A stretch of 12,590 nucleotides of DNA from Patescibacteria group bacterium (GCA_015489565.1 WFZM01000018.1:1-12590); one strand, 5' to 3'; shown: positions 1-7,116, numbered from the stretch's first letter. The notes: generated by a model not told the origin, from the sequence alone. Numbers and translations: made by a program.

Positions 1-13
1 CCAATTAAAGATA

Positions 14-22
14 TGCTATAAT
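14..22 (+). promoter_or_regulatory. Extended -10 promoter of the histidine kinase gene
   Basis: TGcTATAAT: TG at 14-15 and a consensus TATAAT at 17-22. The predicted transcription start is about base 29, giving a leader of about 12 bases before the ATG at 41, with no Shine-Dalgarno sequence in it. The -35 region would lie at or left of the window edge and cannot be judged. The same nine bases recur before the genes at 3851 and 4466. Confidence 0.7.
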
Positions 23-40
23 TAGGGATACCAGTTTTCT

Positions 41-1723
41 ATGTTTGACGCTATAAATACAATAATAATATTGATAGCTCTTGTATCTCTTTTTATCACG
101 ACTTTTATTTACTTTAAAAATCCAAAAGATAAAGTTGTTTCGGCTTTTTTGCTTCTTATTTTTAACTCAACCGCATGGACTTTGTCTATGTTTCTTTACA
201 GGGCGGCATACTATAAAAATGAGCTTTTTTTCTTTTCCAATATTTTATACTTTAGCGCCTTGCTTTTGCCACTGAGCTTTCTTAATCTTGTGCGAAAATT
301 GGGGTCGGAGCAGAAAGAGAGAATTAACAGAATCTTTTATTCTTTTTTGTTTTTAACATCTCTTTATTCTTTGTTCAGCTTCGGTTTGTTTGAGAGATTT
401 AATTTGATAAGCGAAGTTTTTAGAGACTTGAATAATTCCGAGCCGGTGATTATTTTTAACAAACTAGCATTTTTAAGTTATAGTCTTTTGATAATAGCAC
501 CTTTTTCAATAGGTTTTTGGCGTATGTACCAACTTTACCTCAACGCCAAAAAAGAAAAGAAACGAATCTTGTATTTTTTTATAGGGGTGGGTATCTTGAT
601 TCCGGCTTCCATATCCATGCTTAGCAACTTAATATTGCCATATTTTCAGATAGTATCATTAAATTGGCTCGGTCAGCTTAGCGCAGTGGTGGCTCCGCTG
701 GTAGTTTTGTATGGTATATACAAATACAAAATTTTTAACTTTGAGCTTTTTATTGCGGAAATTTTAATAGTTATCTTGGAGATACAGGCTCTTATTTACC
801 TACTCCAGAGCGAAAGTGTTTTTTCTTTGATAGCCTCACTGCTTTCTGCAATACTTATTTTTATCATAGGCAGCTGGTTACTTAAAAATATTAAAAAAGA
901 ACATAAAATAAACAAAAAATTAGAGCAGAAAATTTTGGAGCTAGAAAAGCTAAACACACACGTTAAAGACTTAAATAGAAAAAAGAGCGAGTTTCTATCA
1001 ATAGCTACACACCAGCTCAGAGCACCCTTAACTGTCGTTAAAGGGCAGCTTTCAATGTTGCTTGAAGGTAGCTACGGGCAGATGAATGACAAAATGCAGG
1101 AAGCCGTAAAAAAGATATACGACTCGGTTGACAGGATGAGCATCACTGTCAGCGATTTTTTGAATGTATCAAGGATAGAGCAGGGCAGAATGCGTTATAA
1201 CTTTAAAAATATTAATTTAAACGAACTCCTATTTTCCATATATGAAGAGCTGCAAGATTTGGCTAAAAAGAAAGGTTTGGAATTTACTTTAGATATATGC
1301 CCGGAACTTGGAAATGCCAAGATGCTGGTTTTTGCAGATTATGACAAACTGCGACACGTGATATTTAACATTACCGAAAATGCTATCAAATACACCAAAT
1401 CCGGATTTGTAAAAATCAGCTACTGCTCAAGAGCGGGGAAATATGCACATATAAAGATAAAAGATAGCGGGGTTGGCATAAGTAAAGACGAAATAAAAGA
1501 TCTCTTCAGTAAATTCGTCAGGGCTAAAAATGTTTACGGTGTAAATGTGATAGGCTCAGGCCTGGGTCTTTATATAGCAAGAGAAATCATGCATGCACAT
1601 AACGGGCGCATTTGGGCCAAGTCCAAAGGACTTGGCAAGGGTGCTACTTTCTTTGTAGAGTTGCCTTTTGCGCATGCAAAAGAAAGCGAAGATGGGAATC
1701 AAGATACTTCTAAGCAGGACTAA
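41..1723 (+). CDS. Membrane sensor histidine kinase (multi-pass N-terminus)
   Basis: A 560-residue sensor kinase of a two-component system, expected to autophosphorylate on histidine and pass the phosphate to a response regulator. Residues about 5-280 form some eight or nine hydrophobic helices, resembling the 7TM sensor region of histidine kinases, with no large extracellular domain, so the signal is probably sensed in or near the membrane. A charged, probably coiled-coil linker (about 283-317) leads to the HisKA dimerisation helix with phosphoacceptor His324 in THQLRAPL. The HATPase domain follows: N box NITENAIKYT (Asn447), G1 box DSGVGI (475-480), F box near 488-493 and G2 box GSGLGL (505-510). 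All catalytic motifs are present, so it should be active. The C-terminal 18 residues are polar and look disordered. No response regulator is visible in the window. The stop codon is 2 bases from that of convergent recR. The ligand is unknown. Confidence 0.93.
   Translation: MFDAINTIIILIALVSLFITTFIYFKNPKDKVVSAFLLLIFNSTAWTLSMFLYRAAYYKNELFFFSNILYFSALLLPLSFLNLVRKLGSEQKERINRIFYSFLFLTSLYSLFSFGLFERFNLISEVFRDLNNSEPVIIFNKLAFLSYSLLIIAPFSIGFWRMYQLYLNAKKEKKRILYFFIGVGILIPASISMLSNLILPYFQIVSLNWLGQLSAVVAPLVVLYGIYKYKIFNFELFIAEILIVILEIQALIYLLQSESVFSLIASLLSAILIFIIGSWLLKNIKKEHKINKKLEQKILELEKLNTHVKDLNRKKSEFLSIATHQLRAPLTVVKGQLSMLLEGSYGQMNDKMQEAVKKIYDSVDRMSITVSDFLNVSRIEQGRMRYNFKNINLNELLFSIYEELQDLAKKKGLEFTLDICPELGNAKMLVFADYDKLRHVIFNITENAIKYTKSGFVKISYCSRAGKYAHIKIKDSGVGISKDEIKDLFSKFVRAKNVYGVNVIGSGLGLYIAREIMHAHNGRIWAKSKGLGKGATFFVELPFAHAKESEDGNQDTSKQD
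1616..1636. repeat. 9-bp perfect inverted repeat inside the kinase 3' end
   Basis: GCCAAGTCC (1616-1624) and GGACTTGGC (1628-1636) flank a 3-base AAA loop. It lies in the coding sequence about 90 bases before the kinase stop, at the point where recR transcripts coming from the right would run antisense. A second, weaker hairpin, CTTTTGC (1665-1671) / GCAAAAG (1676-1682), follows. Neither has a T-tract on either strand, so neither is a standard intrinsic terminator. The repeat may be a chance result of the WAKSKGLGKG codons. Confidence 0.4.
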
Positions 1724-1725
1724 AA

Positions 1726-2346
1726 CTATATATCAAAACGATTTTTAAGCGCGTAGCGTATTGTCTCCGGGTCTGCGTATTCAATTTCCGCACCACTTGA
1801 AAGTCCCCTGCCCAATATGGAAATCTTTAGATCAGCAAAGTCTAAATCTTCTTTTAAAGAATCTTTTATATAATTGGCGCTATATTCGCCCTCAAAAGTG
1901 GTAGAAAAAGCAAGTATAAGTTCTTTTGCGCCCTGCTTTTTGATTTTATCTTTTATTCTGTCTATAAATAAAGCATGTTTTTTAGAATCTTGCAAAGGAG
2001 AGACTGTGCCGTATGATATAAGATAAAGACCATTATAAGAAGCACCACTTGCTTCTATTTTATCTATATCTGTTTCTTTCTCTACAATTATAAGTTTATT
2101 CTTATCGCGACTTTGGTCTGAGCATATTTTACAAAGCGTGTTCTCATTTGAATTTTGCTTTATAAAAAATCTGTTGCAATTCTCACACTTGTAGGTTCTA
2201 GACTCCAGCTCCGTTATGGCTTTGACAAGAGAATTTTTAAAATCCGGAGAGCTATGTAAAATAAAATACACAAACCGCTCGGCTTGTTTTGGCCCAATAC
2301 CCGGGAGTTTTCGGAAGAGTTCTTTTAAATTCTCTATTGCATCCAT
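1726..2346 (-). CDS. recR: Recombination mediator protein RecR
   Basis: RecR helps load RecA on gapped DNA in the RecFOR repair pathway. From the ATG at 2346 the protein is 206 residues, close to the usual length of about 200. Visible in order: a helix-hairpin-helix (KLPGIGPKQAERF, residues 13-25); a four-cysteine zinc finger (Cys54, Cys57, Cys72, Cys75); a Toprim core starting IIVEKETDIDKIE (about 86-98); the EGEYSANYI segment (152-160); and the C-terminal GRGLSSGAEIEYAD signature (179-192). A GTG at 2370 would add eight residues and overlap dnaB by 20 bases. I prefer the ATG because RecR normally begins close to the HhH and the ATG sits 4 bases after the dnaB stop. Neither start has a Shine-Dalgarno sequence, and no promoter of its own is evident, so it is probably translated from the dnaB message. 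Confidence 0.95.
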   Translation of the reverse strand: MDAIENLKELFRKLPGIGPKQAERFVYFILHSSPDFKNSLVKAITELESRTYKCENCNRFFIKQNSNENTLCKICSDQSRDKNKLIIVEKETDIDKIEASGASYNGLYLISYGTVSPLQDSKKHALFIDRIKDKIKKQGAKELILAFSTTFEGEYSANYIKDSLKEDLDFADLKISILGRGLSSGAEIEYADPETIRYALKNRFDI

Positions 2347-2350
2347 ATTT

Positions 2351-3724
2351 TTAAAATTCAACTTCGCCACTATCTGAGACTACAAAACTATCGTCTTGCA
2401 TAGTCTTTTCCACTTCTATAAAGCTTGTCTTATCCTCATCAAAATACAAATCAACTTTACCCACCGGTCCGTTTCTGTGCTTCTCCACCAATATTTCAGC
2501 CATATTATTTTTTTCCATATCATCTTGCATCTTGTCTTCTCTGTGTATAAACATTACAACATCGGCGTCTTGCTCAATAGATCCGGAATCGCGAAGGTCG
2601 GATAGACGAGGCTGGCCGCGTCTTTGCTCTACTGCGCGAGAAAGCTGGGACAGAGCAATAACCGGAACATCAAGCTCGCGCGCCATGGCTTTTAAAGAGC
2701 GAGATATTTCGGTCACTTGCTGCACCATGGAATCCGAAGAGCGAGTAGCGGACGGGGTGATAAGCTGTAGATAGTCTATTATCACAAGCTCAAGACCATT
2801 CTCGGACTTCAAGCGCCTTGCGATGGAGCGCATCTGCAATACCGTCCGCTCCGCCTTGTCATCTATATAGATAGGTGCCTCCGATAGTCTGTCCATACCC
2901 CCTCTTAGTTGCTCGTACTCCTCGTCTGTAGACAGGCGTCCTGTGCGTAGTTTCCAAGAAGAGACTCTGGCTTCGGCAGAGAGCATGCGGTCTGTAAGTT
3001 GTTGCGAGGACATCTCTAAAGAAAATATTCCAACGGGAACTTTGTGTTTTACGGCGGCGTTTCTTGCTATATCAAGAGCAAGAGCGGTTTTACCCATAGA
3101 TGGGCGAGCTGCAAGTATTATAAGGTCAGACTTTTGAAATCCCGAAAGCAGATTGTCCAAAGCTTTAAATCCGGTTGGGACTCCGCGCATGGCGTCTTTG
3201 TTTTCTTGCAATTTTTCAAGGCGCTCCCACGCTTCTTTAAGCTCGTCACCTATACTTGAGAATTTTTGCAAAGTACCGGTGCTTGCTATTTCATAAATTT
3301 TCGACTGAGCTATGTCAAGAACTTGCTCTACATCATCAGCTTCTTGAAAAGCCAGCTCATTTATATGTGCAGATGCTTCTATCAGGCTTCTTAATACATG
3401 CTTGGACTTTATGGTTTGCGCGTAAAAGGCGGCATTAGCGGCGCTTGGAGAAGCATCCAGAAGCTCGGTAAGATAAGCTCGACCTCCTACAATATCGAGC
3501 TTTTTCATTTCTTTTAGTTTTGCCGACAGGGTAACTATGTCTATAGGTTCTCCTTTTGAAAAAAGCGCCAGCATAGCCTCAAAAATAGCACTATGCTTAG
3601 ATGCATAAAAAGCCTCGGGGCCCACGATGTCCACCGCATCATATATAGCATTTTTATTTAGCATTATGGCGCCAAGAAGGGCTCTTTCAGCTTGCAAGTC
3701 CTGAGGTGGTATTCTGTTGTTCAT
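2351..3724 (-). CDS. dnaB: Replicative DNA helicase DnaB
   Basis: The hexameric helicase that unwinds DNA at the replication fork and interacts with primase. The 457-residue length is typical. Residues about 5-105 are the N-terminal collar domain (PPQDLQAERALLGA). The RecA-like ATPase domain follows from about 180: Walker A ARPSMGKT (206-213), the catalytic glutamate in SLEMS (Glu237), Walker B VIIDYLQLI (314-322), SQLSRAVEQR (359-368) and the sensor segment DSGSIEQDADVV (379-390). The ATPase core is uninterrupted, so there is no intein, although DnaB is a common intein site. The ATG at 3724 sits at the predicted transcription start of an extended -10 promoter, giving a leaderless message. 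recR follows within 4 bases, so the two probably form one transcript. Confidence 0.97.
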   Translation of the reverse strand: MNNRIPPQDLQAERALLGAIMLNKNAIYDAVDIVGPEAFYASKHSAIFEAMLALFSKGEPIDIVTLSAKLKEMKKLDIVGGRAYLTELLDASPSAANAAFYAQTIKSKHVLRSLIEASAHINELAFQEADDVEQVLDIAQSKIYEIASTGTLQKFSSIGDELKEAWERLEKLQENKDAMRGVPTGFKALDNLLSGFQKSDLIILAARPSMGKTALALDIARNAAVKHKVPVGIFSLEMSSQQLTDRMLSAEARVSSWKLRTGRLSTDEEYEQLRGGMDRLSEAPIYIDDKAERTVLQMRSIARRLKSENGLELVIIDYLQLITPSATRSSDSMVQQVTEISRSLKAMARELDVPVIALSQLSRAVEQRRGQPRLSDLRDSGSIEQDADVVMFIHREDKMQDDMEKNNMAEILVEKHRNGPVGKVDLYFDEDKTSFIEVEKTMQDDSFVVSDSGEVEF

Positions 3725-3731
3725 TCCCTAT

Positions 3732-3759
3732 ATACTAACAGCAAATCATTTCTTTTCAA
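3732..3759 (-). promoter_or_regulatory. dnaB promoter, leaderless type
   Basis: Read on the minus strand: a TTGAAA -35 (3759-3754, five of six matches), a 16-base spacer ending in TGt, then TAGTAT as -10 (3737-3732). The predicted transcription start is 3725-3724, the A of the dnaB ATG. The extended -10 TGtTAGTAT is identical to the one before the flavoprotein gene at 8427-8435. Confidence 0.65.
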
Positions 3760-3803
3760 AATTTTATTCTTGTGTAGAAAGTGGACTTTGTGGATTTCAG
3801 ATG

Positions 3804-3812
3804 TGCTATAAT
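3804..3812 (+). promoter_or_regulatory. Extended -10 promoter of the five-helix membrane protein gene
   Basis: TGcTATAAT: TG at 3804-3805 and TATAAT at 3807-3812. The -35 position holds only weak matches, so the extended -10 probably carries the promoter. The predicted start is about 3819, giving a leader of about 32 bases. It is divergent from the dnaB promoter within the same 126-base gap. Confidence 0.65.
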
Positions 3813-3820
3813 GCAAGAGT

Positions 3821-3840
3821 CCTAAAACTTTCAGTTTTGG
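3821..3840 (+). other. Hairpin at the 5' end of the membrane-protein mRNA
   Basis: CCTAAAACT (3821-3829) pairs with AGTTTTGG (3833-3840), with one bulged T and a TTC loop. It starts 2-3 bases after the predicted transcription start, so the stem-loop would cap the 5' end and end 10 bases before the ATG. It is not followed by a T-tract. A role in mRNA stability or translation control is inference. Confidence 0.45.
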
Positions 3841-3850
3841 CGCAAAATCT

Positions 3851-4447
3851 ATGTTTAAGGCGGAGAAGGTTAGAGTAAGAGAATTATTTATTCACAGTAG
3901 CAAAAAGAAGGCCTTGATTAAGTTCTTGCTGGTACTTTTTGTCTTTGCTGCTTACTTTCTTTATATTAGCTTTAAGTTTGGGGCCGGGCAGGGCATGCTG
4001 GTTACTTTGCTCACCTGGTCTTTTTTTGTTTTGTGCACACCGATAGCGGACGCCGGTTTTCTTTTGGATTTCCCTTTGAGGCTTATTTTACACCTTAAAA
4101 TGTGGCTTAGTGAAATTTTTGTCTGGCTTTTTGCCATATCTTTGAATTTATACTTCTTTTTCTTACACCCTGAAATTTATGAAAGTACCGAGGTTTTAAA
4201 AATTTTCCACTTACTGCTTTCCAAGCCTTGGCCGTACTGGTCTGTGATATTTCTTTCCGCCCTGGGGACTTTCTTGTCTATCTTCTTTGCAGATGAGTTA
4301 ATGGACAAAATACATACACATGAGCTACATTTTTACGAAAAACATAAAATAAATTATGCGCTTTTGGCTTTACTTGCGACTTTTGCTTTTATTTTCTTTT
4401 TATATTTTGAGCTTATTAAAAATTTAGGCTTAAAAATACTGGAATAA
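3851..4447 (+). CDS. Five-helix integral membrane protein of unknown function
   Basis: I do not recognise a named family for this 198-residue protein. A basic N-terminus (residues 1-21) is followed by about five hydrophobic helices near 22-41, 46-66, 86-104, 128-147 and 168-189, with no signal peptide cleavage site. The most distinctive part is the end of helix 2 and what follows, TWSFFVLCTPIADAGF (55-70), then LLDFPLR. It places a proline and two acidic residues (Asp67, Asp73) in or beside the membrane, as in transporters or proteins that bind a small ligand. A second polar stretch, ADELMDKIHTHELHFYEKH (147-165), rich in His, Asp and Glu, separates the last two helices. It has its own promoter and a 5' hairpin, and is followed 18 bases later by the separately promoted corA-like gene. 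A link to metal transport is possible from the neighbour but is not shown by the sequence. Confidence 0.85.
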   Translation: MFKAEKVRVRELFIHSSKKKALIKFLLVLFVFAAYFLYISFKFGAGQGMLVTLLTWSFFVLCTPIADAGFLLDFPLRLILHLKMWLSEIFVWLFAISLNLYFFFLHPEIYESTEVLKIFHLLLSKPWPYWSVIFLSALGTFLSIFFADELMDKIHTHELHFYEKHKINYALLALLATFAFIFFLYFELIKNLGLKILE

Positions 4448-4450
4448 ATT

Positions 4451-4459
4451 TGCTATAAT
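4451..4459 (+). promoter_or_regulatory. corA-like gene promoter, leaderless type
   Basis: TGcTATAAT: TG at 4451-4452 and TATAAT at 4454-4459. The expected start, 7 bases after the last T, is 4466, exactly the A of the ATG. The -35 position reads TAAAAA, a poor match, so the extended -10 is the main element. It begins 4 bases after the stop codon of the upstream gene. Confidence 0.7.
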
Positions 4460-4465
4460 ATTTGT

Positions 4466-5422
4466 ATGTTAAGCAGAGTTAAAATAGGAGACATAGAGTG
4501 GATAGATCTGGAGTCCCCGTCTCAGGAGGAGTTGCGCAACATCATGCATGAATTTGATATAGACCCTATGACCATGCGCGAGCTTCTGGAACCATCTTTG
4601 AAGCCTCGCACCGAGGATTTTAAAGATTACTTGTATTTGGTTTTGCATTTTCCTTCCATACGAGACGGTAAGATGTTGTCCGAGCAAGAAATAGATTTCA
4701 TATTGGGAGTGAATTTTTTGATAACGACACGCTACCAGGCGATATCCGCTTTTGAAGAATTGAAAAAGCAATTGGAGACCGGGGTTGCCTTAAATGAAAG
4801 CAAAGATTTTCAAGGGCCAAGTGAGCGCTATAAATATGCTGCAGATTTGTTTTTGGAACTGGTGGAAAAGATGTATCACATAGTAAGTATTCAAATAGAA
4901 GACGTGCAAGATGACCTGGAGGATATAGAAGAAGAAATTTTTAACGAAAAGGAAAAAGAGATGGTATTTGCTTTGTCTTATACCGGAAGGGATATTTTAA
5001 ATCTCAAGCAAGCACTTGACCCGCACCAAGAAACACTAAAGTCCCTTGAGGCTCTTATAGCAAACTATTCGTCTTCTGAGCATAAAAAGAAGCTGAAAGT
5101 CCTGGAATCTTTTTACTATAAACTCAGAAAAAACACCTCTCAACTCTGGCATTCACTTACCGAGCTTAGAGAAACAAATAACTCACTTTTGAGCACCAAA
5201 CAAAACGAAGTAATGAAAATATTTACCATTTTGGCTTTTGTTACCTTCCCATTGTCTCTTGTTTCGTCCATATTTGGTATGAACACGGAATATATACCCG
5301 TCACAGGCATGCATATAAACTTGGGCTTCGTGGTTATAAAAGATTTTTGGGTGGTTATAGCCTTGATGCTTTTGGCCACCTTGCTCATGTTTGCCTACTT
5401 CAAGCATAAAAAGTGGATATAG
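4466..5422 (+). CDS. corA: CorA-family divalent cation (Mg2+/Co2+) channel
   Basis: A 318-residue member of the CorA family, which forms funnel-shaped pentamers in the inner membrane and lets Mg2+ (or Co2+, Ni2+) into the cell. The N-terminal cytoplasmic alpha/beta domain covers about residues 1-125. Long helices with strongly acidic patches (for example EDVQDDLEDIEEEIFNEKEKE, about 145-165) form the stalk. Two C-terminal helices lie at about 252-270 and 288-312. The family signature GMN is present at 271-273 at the end of the first helix, followed by the loop TEYIPVTGMH. The protein ends in the basic tail KHKKWI usual for CorA. Related ZntB exporters share this fold, so direction and ion are not certain. 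The ATG coincides with the predicted transcription start, so no leader or Mg2+ riboswitch is present. Confidence 0.93.
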   Translation: MLSRVKIGDIEWIDLESPSQEELRNIMHEFDIDPMTMRELLEPSLKPRTEDFKDYLYLVLHFPSIRDGKMLSEQEIDFILGVNFLITTRYQAISAFEELKKQLETGVALNESKDFQGPSERYKYAADLFLELVEKMYHIVSIQIEDVQDDLEDIEEEIFNEKEKEMVFALSYTGRDILNLKQALDPHQETLKSLEALIANYSSSEHKKKLKVLESFYYKLRKNTSQLWHSLTELRETNNSLLSTKQNEVMKIFTILAFVTFPLSLVSSIFGMNTEYIPVTGMHINLGFVVIKDFWVVIALMLLATLLMFAYFKHKKWI

Positions 5423-5442
5423 ATTCTAAAAGGGTATATAAT
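5414..5442 (+). promoter_or_regulatory. cysS promoter, leaderless type
   Basis: TGGATA (5414-5419, four of six matches to TTGACA), a 17-base spacer, then a consensus TATAAT (5437-5442). The predicted start is 5449, the A of the cysS ATG. The -35 hexamer overlaps the last codons and stop of the corA-like gene. Confidence 0.65.
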
Positions 5443-5448
5443 TAACTT

Positions 5449-6900
5449 ATGTTCGGATTTTTTAAAGATTTTTTGGCAAAACAGGTAGAAGATGAGAAAT
5501 TTGATATCTATCTTTTCAACACCTTAAGTAAAAGTAAGGAAAAATTTGTTCCTTTAAACAAGGACTTGCTAAAGGTGTACTCATGTGGCCCCACGGTTTA
5601 TAAAAAACAGCACATTGGCAATATGCGCGCTTTTGTTTTTGCTGATACATTGCATCGCGTACTTCTTGCCAACAATTATCGACTCAAGCATGTTATAAAT
5701 ATTACCGATGTCGGACATCTTACAGATGATGCAGATAATGGAGAAGACAAGATAGAAAAAAGCGCCAAAGAGGAAGGAAAGACCGCTAAGGAAATATCGG
5801 AGAAAATAAGCTCTATCTTTTTAGAGGACCTTAAAAGCTTGAATTTAAATCTTGCCGAATATGAATTCCCGCGAGCGACCGAGTATATAAACGAGCAAAT
5901 TGAAATCATAAAAGAATTGGAGAAAAAAGGCTATACATACAAAATAGAAGATGGTATATATTTTGACAGCTCAAAATTTGAAAAGTATGGACAGCTTGGA
6001 AATATAGATAAAAATGCTTTAAAAGAAGGTGCGCGCATAGGGCAGACAAAAGGCAAAAAGCATGCTACAGATTTTGCTTTATGGAAATTCTCAAAAGCAG
6101 GTGAAAAAAGGCAACAAGAATGGGATTCGCCGTGGGGCAGAGGTTTTCCCGGTTGGCACATAGAATGTTCTGCGATGAGCCGCGCCCTTTTGGGTGAGCA
6201 AATAGATATCCATACCGGAGGAATAGAGCATATAGCGGTTCATCACAACAACGAAATAGCTCAATCTGAATGCTCAAGCGGAAAAAGTCCTTTTGTTCGA
6301 TATTGGCTACACGGACAGCACTTGAAAGTGCACGGAGAAAAAATGTCAAAATCCTTGGGAAACGTTATTTACCTTTCGGATATCAAAGAGCGTGGCTTTA
6401 GTCCGCTTGCTTTTAGGTACTTTCTGCTTACGGCACATTATCGCTCGGAGATAAATTTTACCTGGGAGGCCCTTGAGGCGGCGTCAAAGGCTTACAATAA
6501 GCTGCTTGAATTTATTGCAAAGACAGACAGGCTTGGACACATAGACCCTTCTTACAAAGAGAAGTTCATGGAAAAAATAAATGACGATTTGTCCACACCG
6601 GGAGCTATCGCAATAATTTGGGAAATGATAAAAAATCATAATTTAAGCCCTGAAGACAAAAAAGCCAGCCTGCTTTACTTTGATAAAGTTTTAGGACTGG
6701 ATTTGGAAAATCAATCAAGTAAGAAACAACAGTCTGCTCCTTTGGATTTACCGGAAGAGATAAAGCAACTTTTGATGGAGCGCCAAAAAGCGCGCGAGCA
6801 AAAAGACTGGGCAAAGTCAGATGAGCTGCGTGAGAAAATACGTAGTTTCGGTTTTGAGGTTAAAGATAGTAGAGATGGGCAGGAACTAAGTGCTCTTTAG
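5449..6900 (+). CDS. cysS: Cysteinyl-tRNA synthetase
   Basis: Charges tRNA-Cys with cysteine using ATP; a class I synthetase acting in the cytosol. The 483 residues show the catalytic core with CGPTVYKKQHIGNMR (46-60; HIGH motif HIGN at 55-58) and GEKMSKSLGN (296-305; KMSKS at 298-302). Zinc ligands that read the cysteine thiol are visible as Cys46, Cys240 (HIEC), a histidine of GGIEHIAVHHNNE (257-269) and Glu269. The helical C-terminal region ends in RQKAREQKDWAKSDELREKI (445-464), the usual tRNA-binding tail. About 20 residues precede the point where most CysRS begin (YLFNTLSK), an amphipathic extension starting MFGFFKDFLAK. The leaderless promoter supports this first ATG, and no other ATG occurs before the HIGH motif. 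It has its own promoter, so it is not obligately co-transcribed with the corA-like gene. Confidence 0.97.
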   Translation: MFGFFKDFLAKQVEDEKFDIYLFNTLSKSKEKFVPLNKDLLKVYSCGPTVYKKQHIGNMRAFVFADTLHRVLLANNYRLKHVINITDVGHLTDDADNGEDKIEKSAKEEGKTAKEISEKISSIFLEDLKSLNLNLAEYEFPRATEYINEQIEIIKELEKKGYTYKIEDGIYFDSSKFEKYGQLGNIDKNALKEGARIGQTKGKKHATDFALWKFSKAGEKRQQEWDSPWGRGFPGWHIECSAMSRALLGEQIDIHTGGIEHIAVHHNNEIAQSECSSGKSPFVRYWLHGQHLKVHGEKMSKSLGNVIYLSDIKERGFSPLAFRYFLLTAHYRSEINFTWEALEAASKAYNKLLEFIAKTDRLGHIDPSYKEKFMEKINDDLSTPGAIAIIWEMIKNHNLSPEDKKASLLYFDKVLGLDLENQSSKKQQSAPLDLPEEIKQLLMERQKAREQKDWAKSDELREKIRSFGFEVKDSRDGQELSAL

Positions 6901-6909
6901 AGTTATCTT

Positions 6910-6943
6910 AAATTTCATTTTTCAAGCTGGCTCTTGGAAATTT
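6910..6943 (+). terminator. Possible weak terminator hairpin after cysS
   Basis: AAATTTC (6910-6916) pairs with GAAATTT (6937-6943), and inside it CAAG (6923-6926) pairs with CTTG (6933-6936). A run of six T (6953-6958) lies about 9 bases further on, too far for a standard intrinsic terminator. The rest of the 6901-7116 gap is very AT-rich and holds the csp promoter and leader; no ORF or RNA gene was seen. Confidence 0.3.
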
Positions 6944-7003
6944 GAAACAGTATTTTTTACATATTATATTTTATATATTATTTTTTAGTCATTATCTTTT
7001 CTA

Positions 7004-7031
7004 TTGTTTATTAATTTATATGTGCTATCAT
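7004..7031 (+). promoter_or_regulatory. Cold-shock gene promoter with AT-rich upstream region
   Basis: TTGTTT (7004-7009) as -35, a 16-base spacer ending in TGc, then TATCAT (7026-7031) as -10. The start is predicted near 7038. The stretch from about 6951 to 7003 is almost pure A/T with T-tracts, as in UP elements that bind the RNA polymerase alpha subunit. Confidence 0.65.
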
Positions 7032-7037
7032 AGTGTG

Positions 7038-7116
7038 CATAAGCTAGTCTATTTGGGGAGGTTGGACAAGTAGGAGGCTTTGCCGTTAAAGCGGCTTAGA
7101 AGTTAATGAAATATTT
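7038..7116 (+). promoter_or_regulatory. Long G-rich structured leader of the cold-shock gene
   Basis: About 79 bases of untranslated leader, the longest in the window. It holds a G-rich block (7055-7077) with GGGGAGG at 7055-7061 and AGGAGG at 7072-7077. Both look like Shine-Dalgarno sequences, but they lie 55 and 39 bases before the ATG and have no start codon at usable spacing. Two mutually exclusive small hairpins follow: GCTTT (7077-7081) with AAAGC (7088-7092), or GCCGT (7082-7086) with GCGGC (7091-7095, one G-U pair). Cold-shock genes elsewhere use leader refolding to sense temperature; the same role here is inference. Confidence 0.5.

Noticed and set aside
2347..2370. GTG start for recR at 2370 giving eight extra residues
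   Set aside because: It overlaps dnaB by 20 bases and has no Shine-Dalgarno; the ATG at 2346 fits the usual RecR N-terminus better. Not fully excluded.
2351..3724. Possible intein in DnaB
   Set aside because: Walker A, Walker B and C-terminal motifs are continuous at normal spacing in a 457-residue protein.
6910..6943. Confident cysS terminator
   Set aside because: The stem is AT-rich with a large internal loop and the T-run is about 9 bases too far; kept only as a low-confidence feature.
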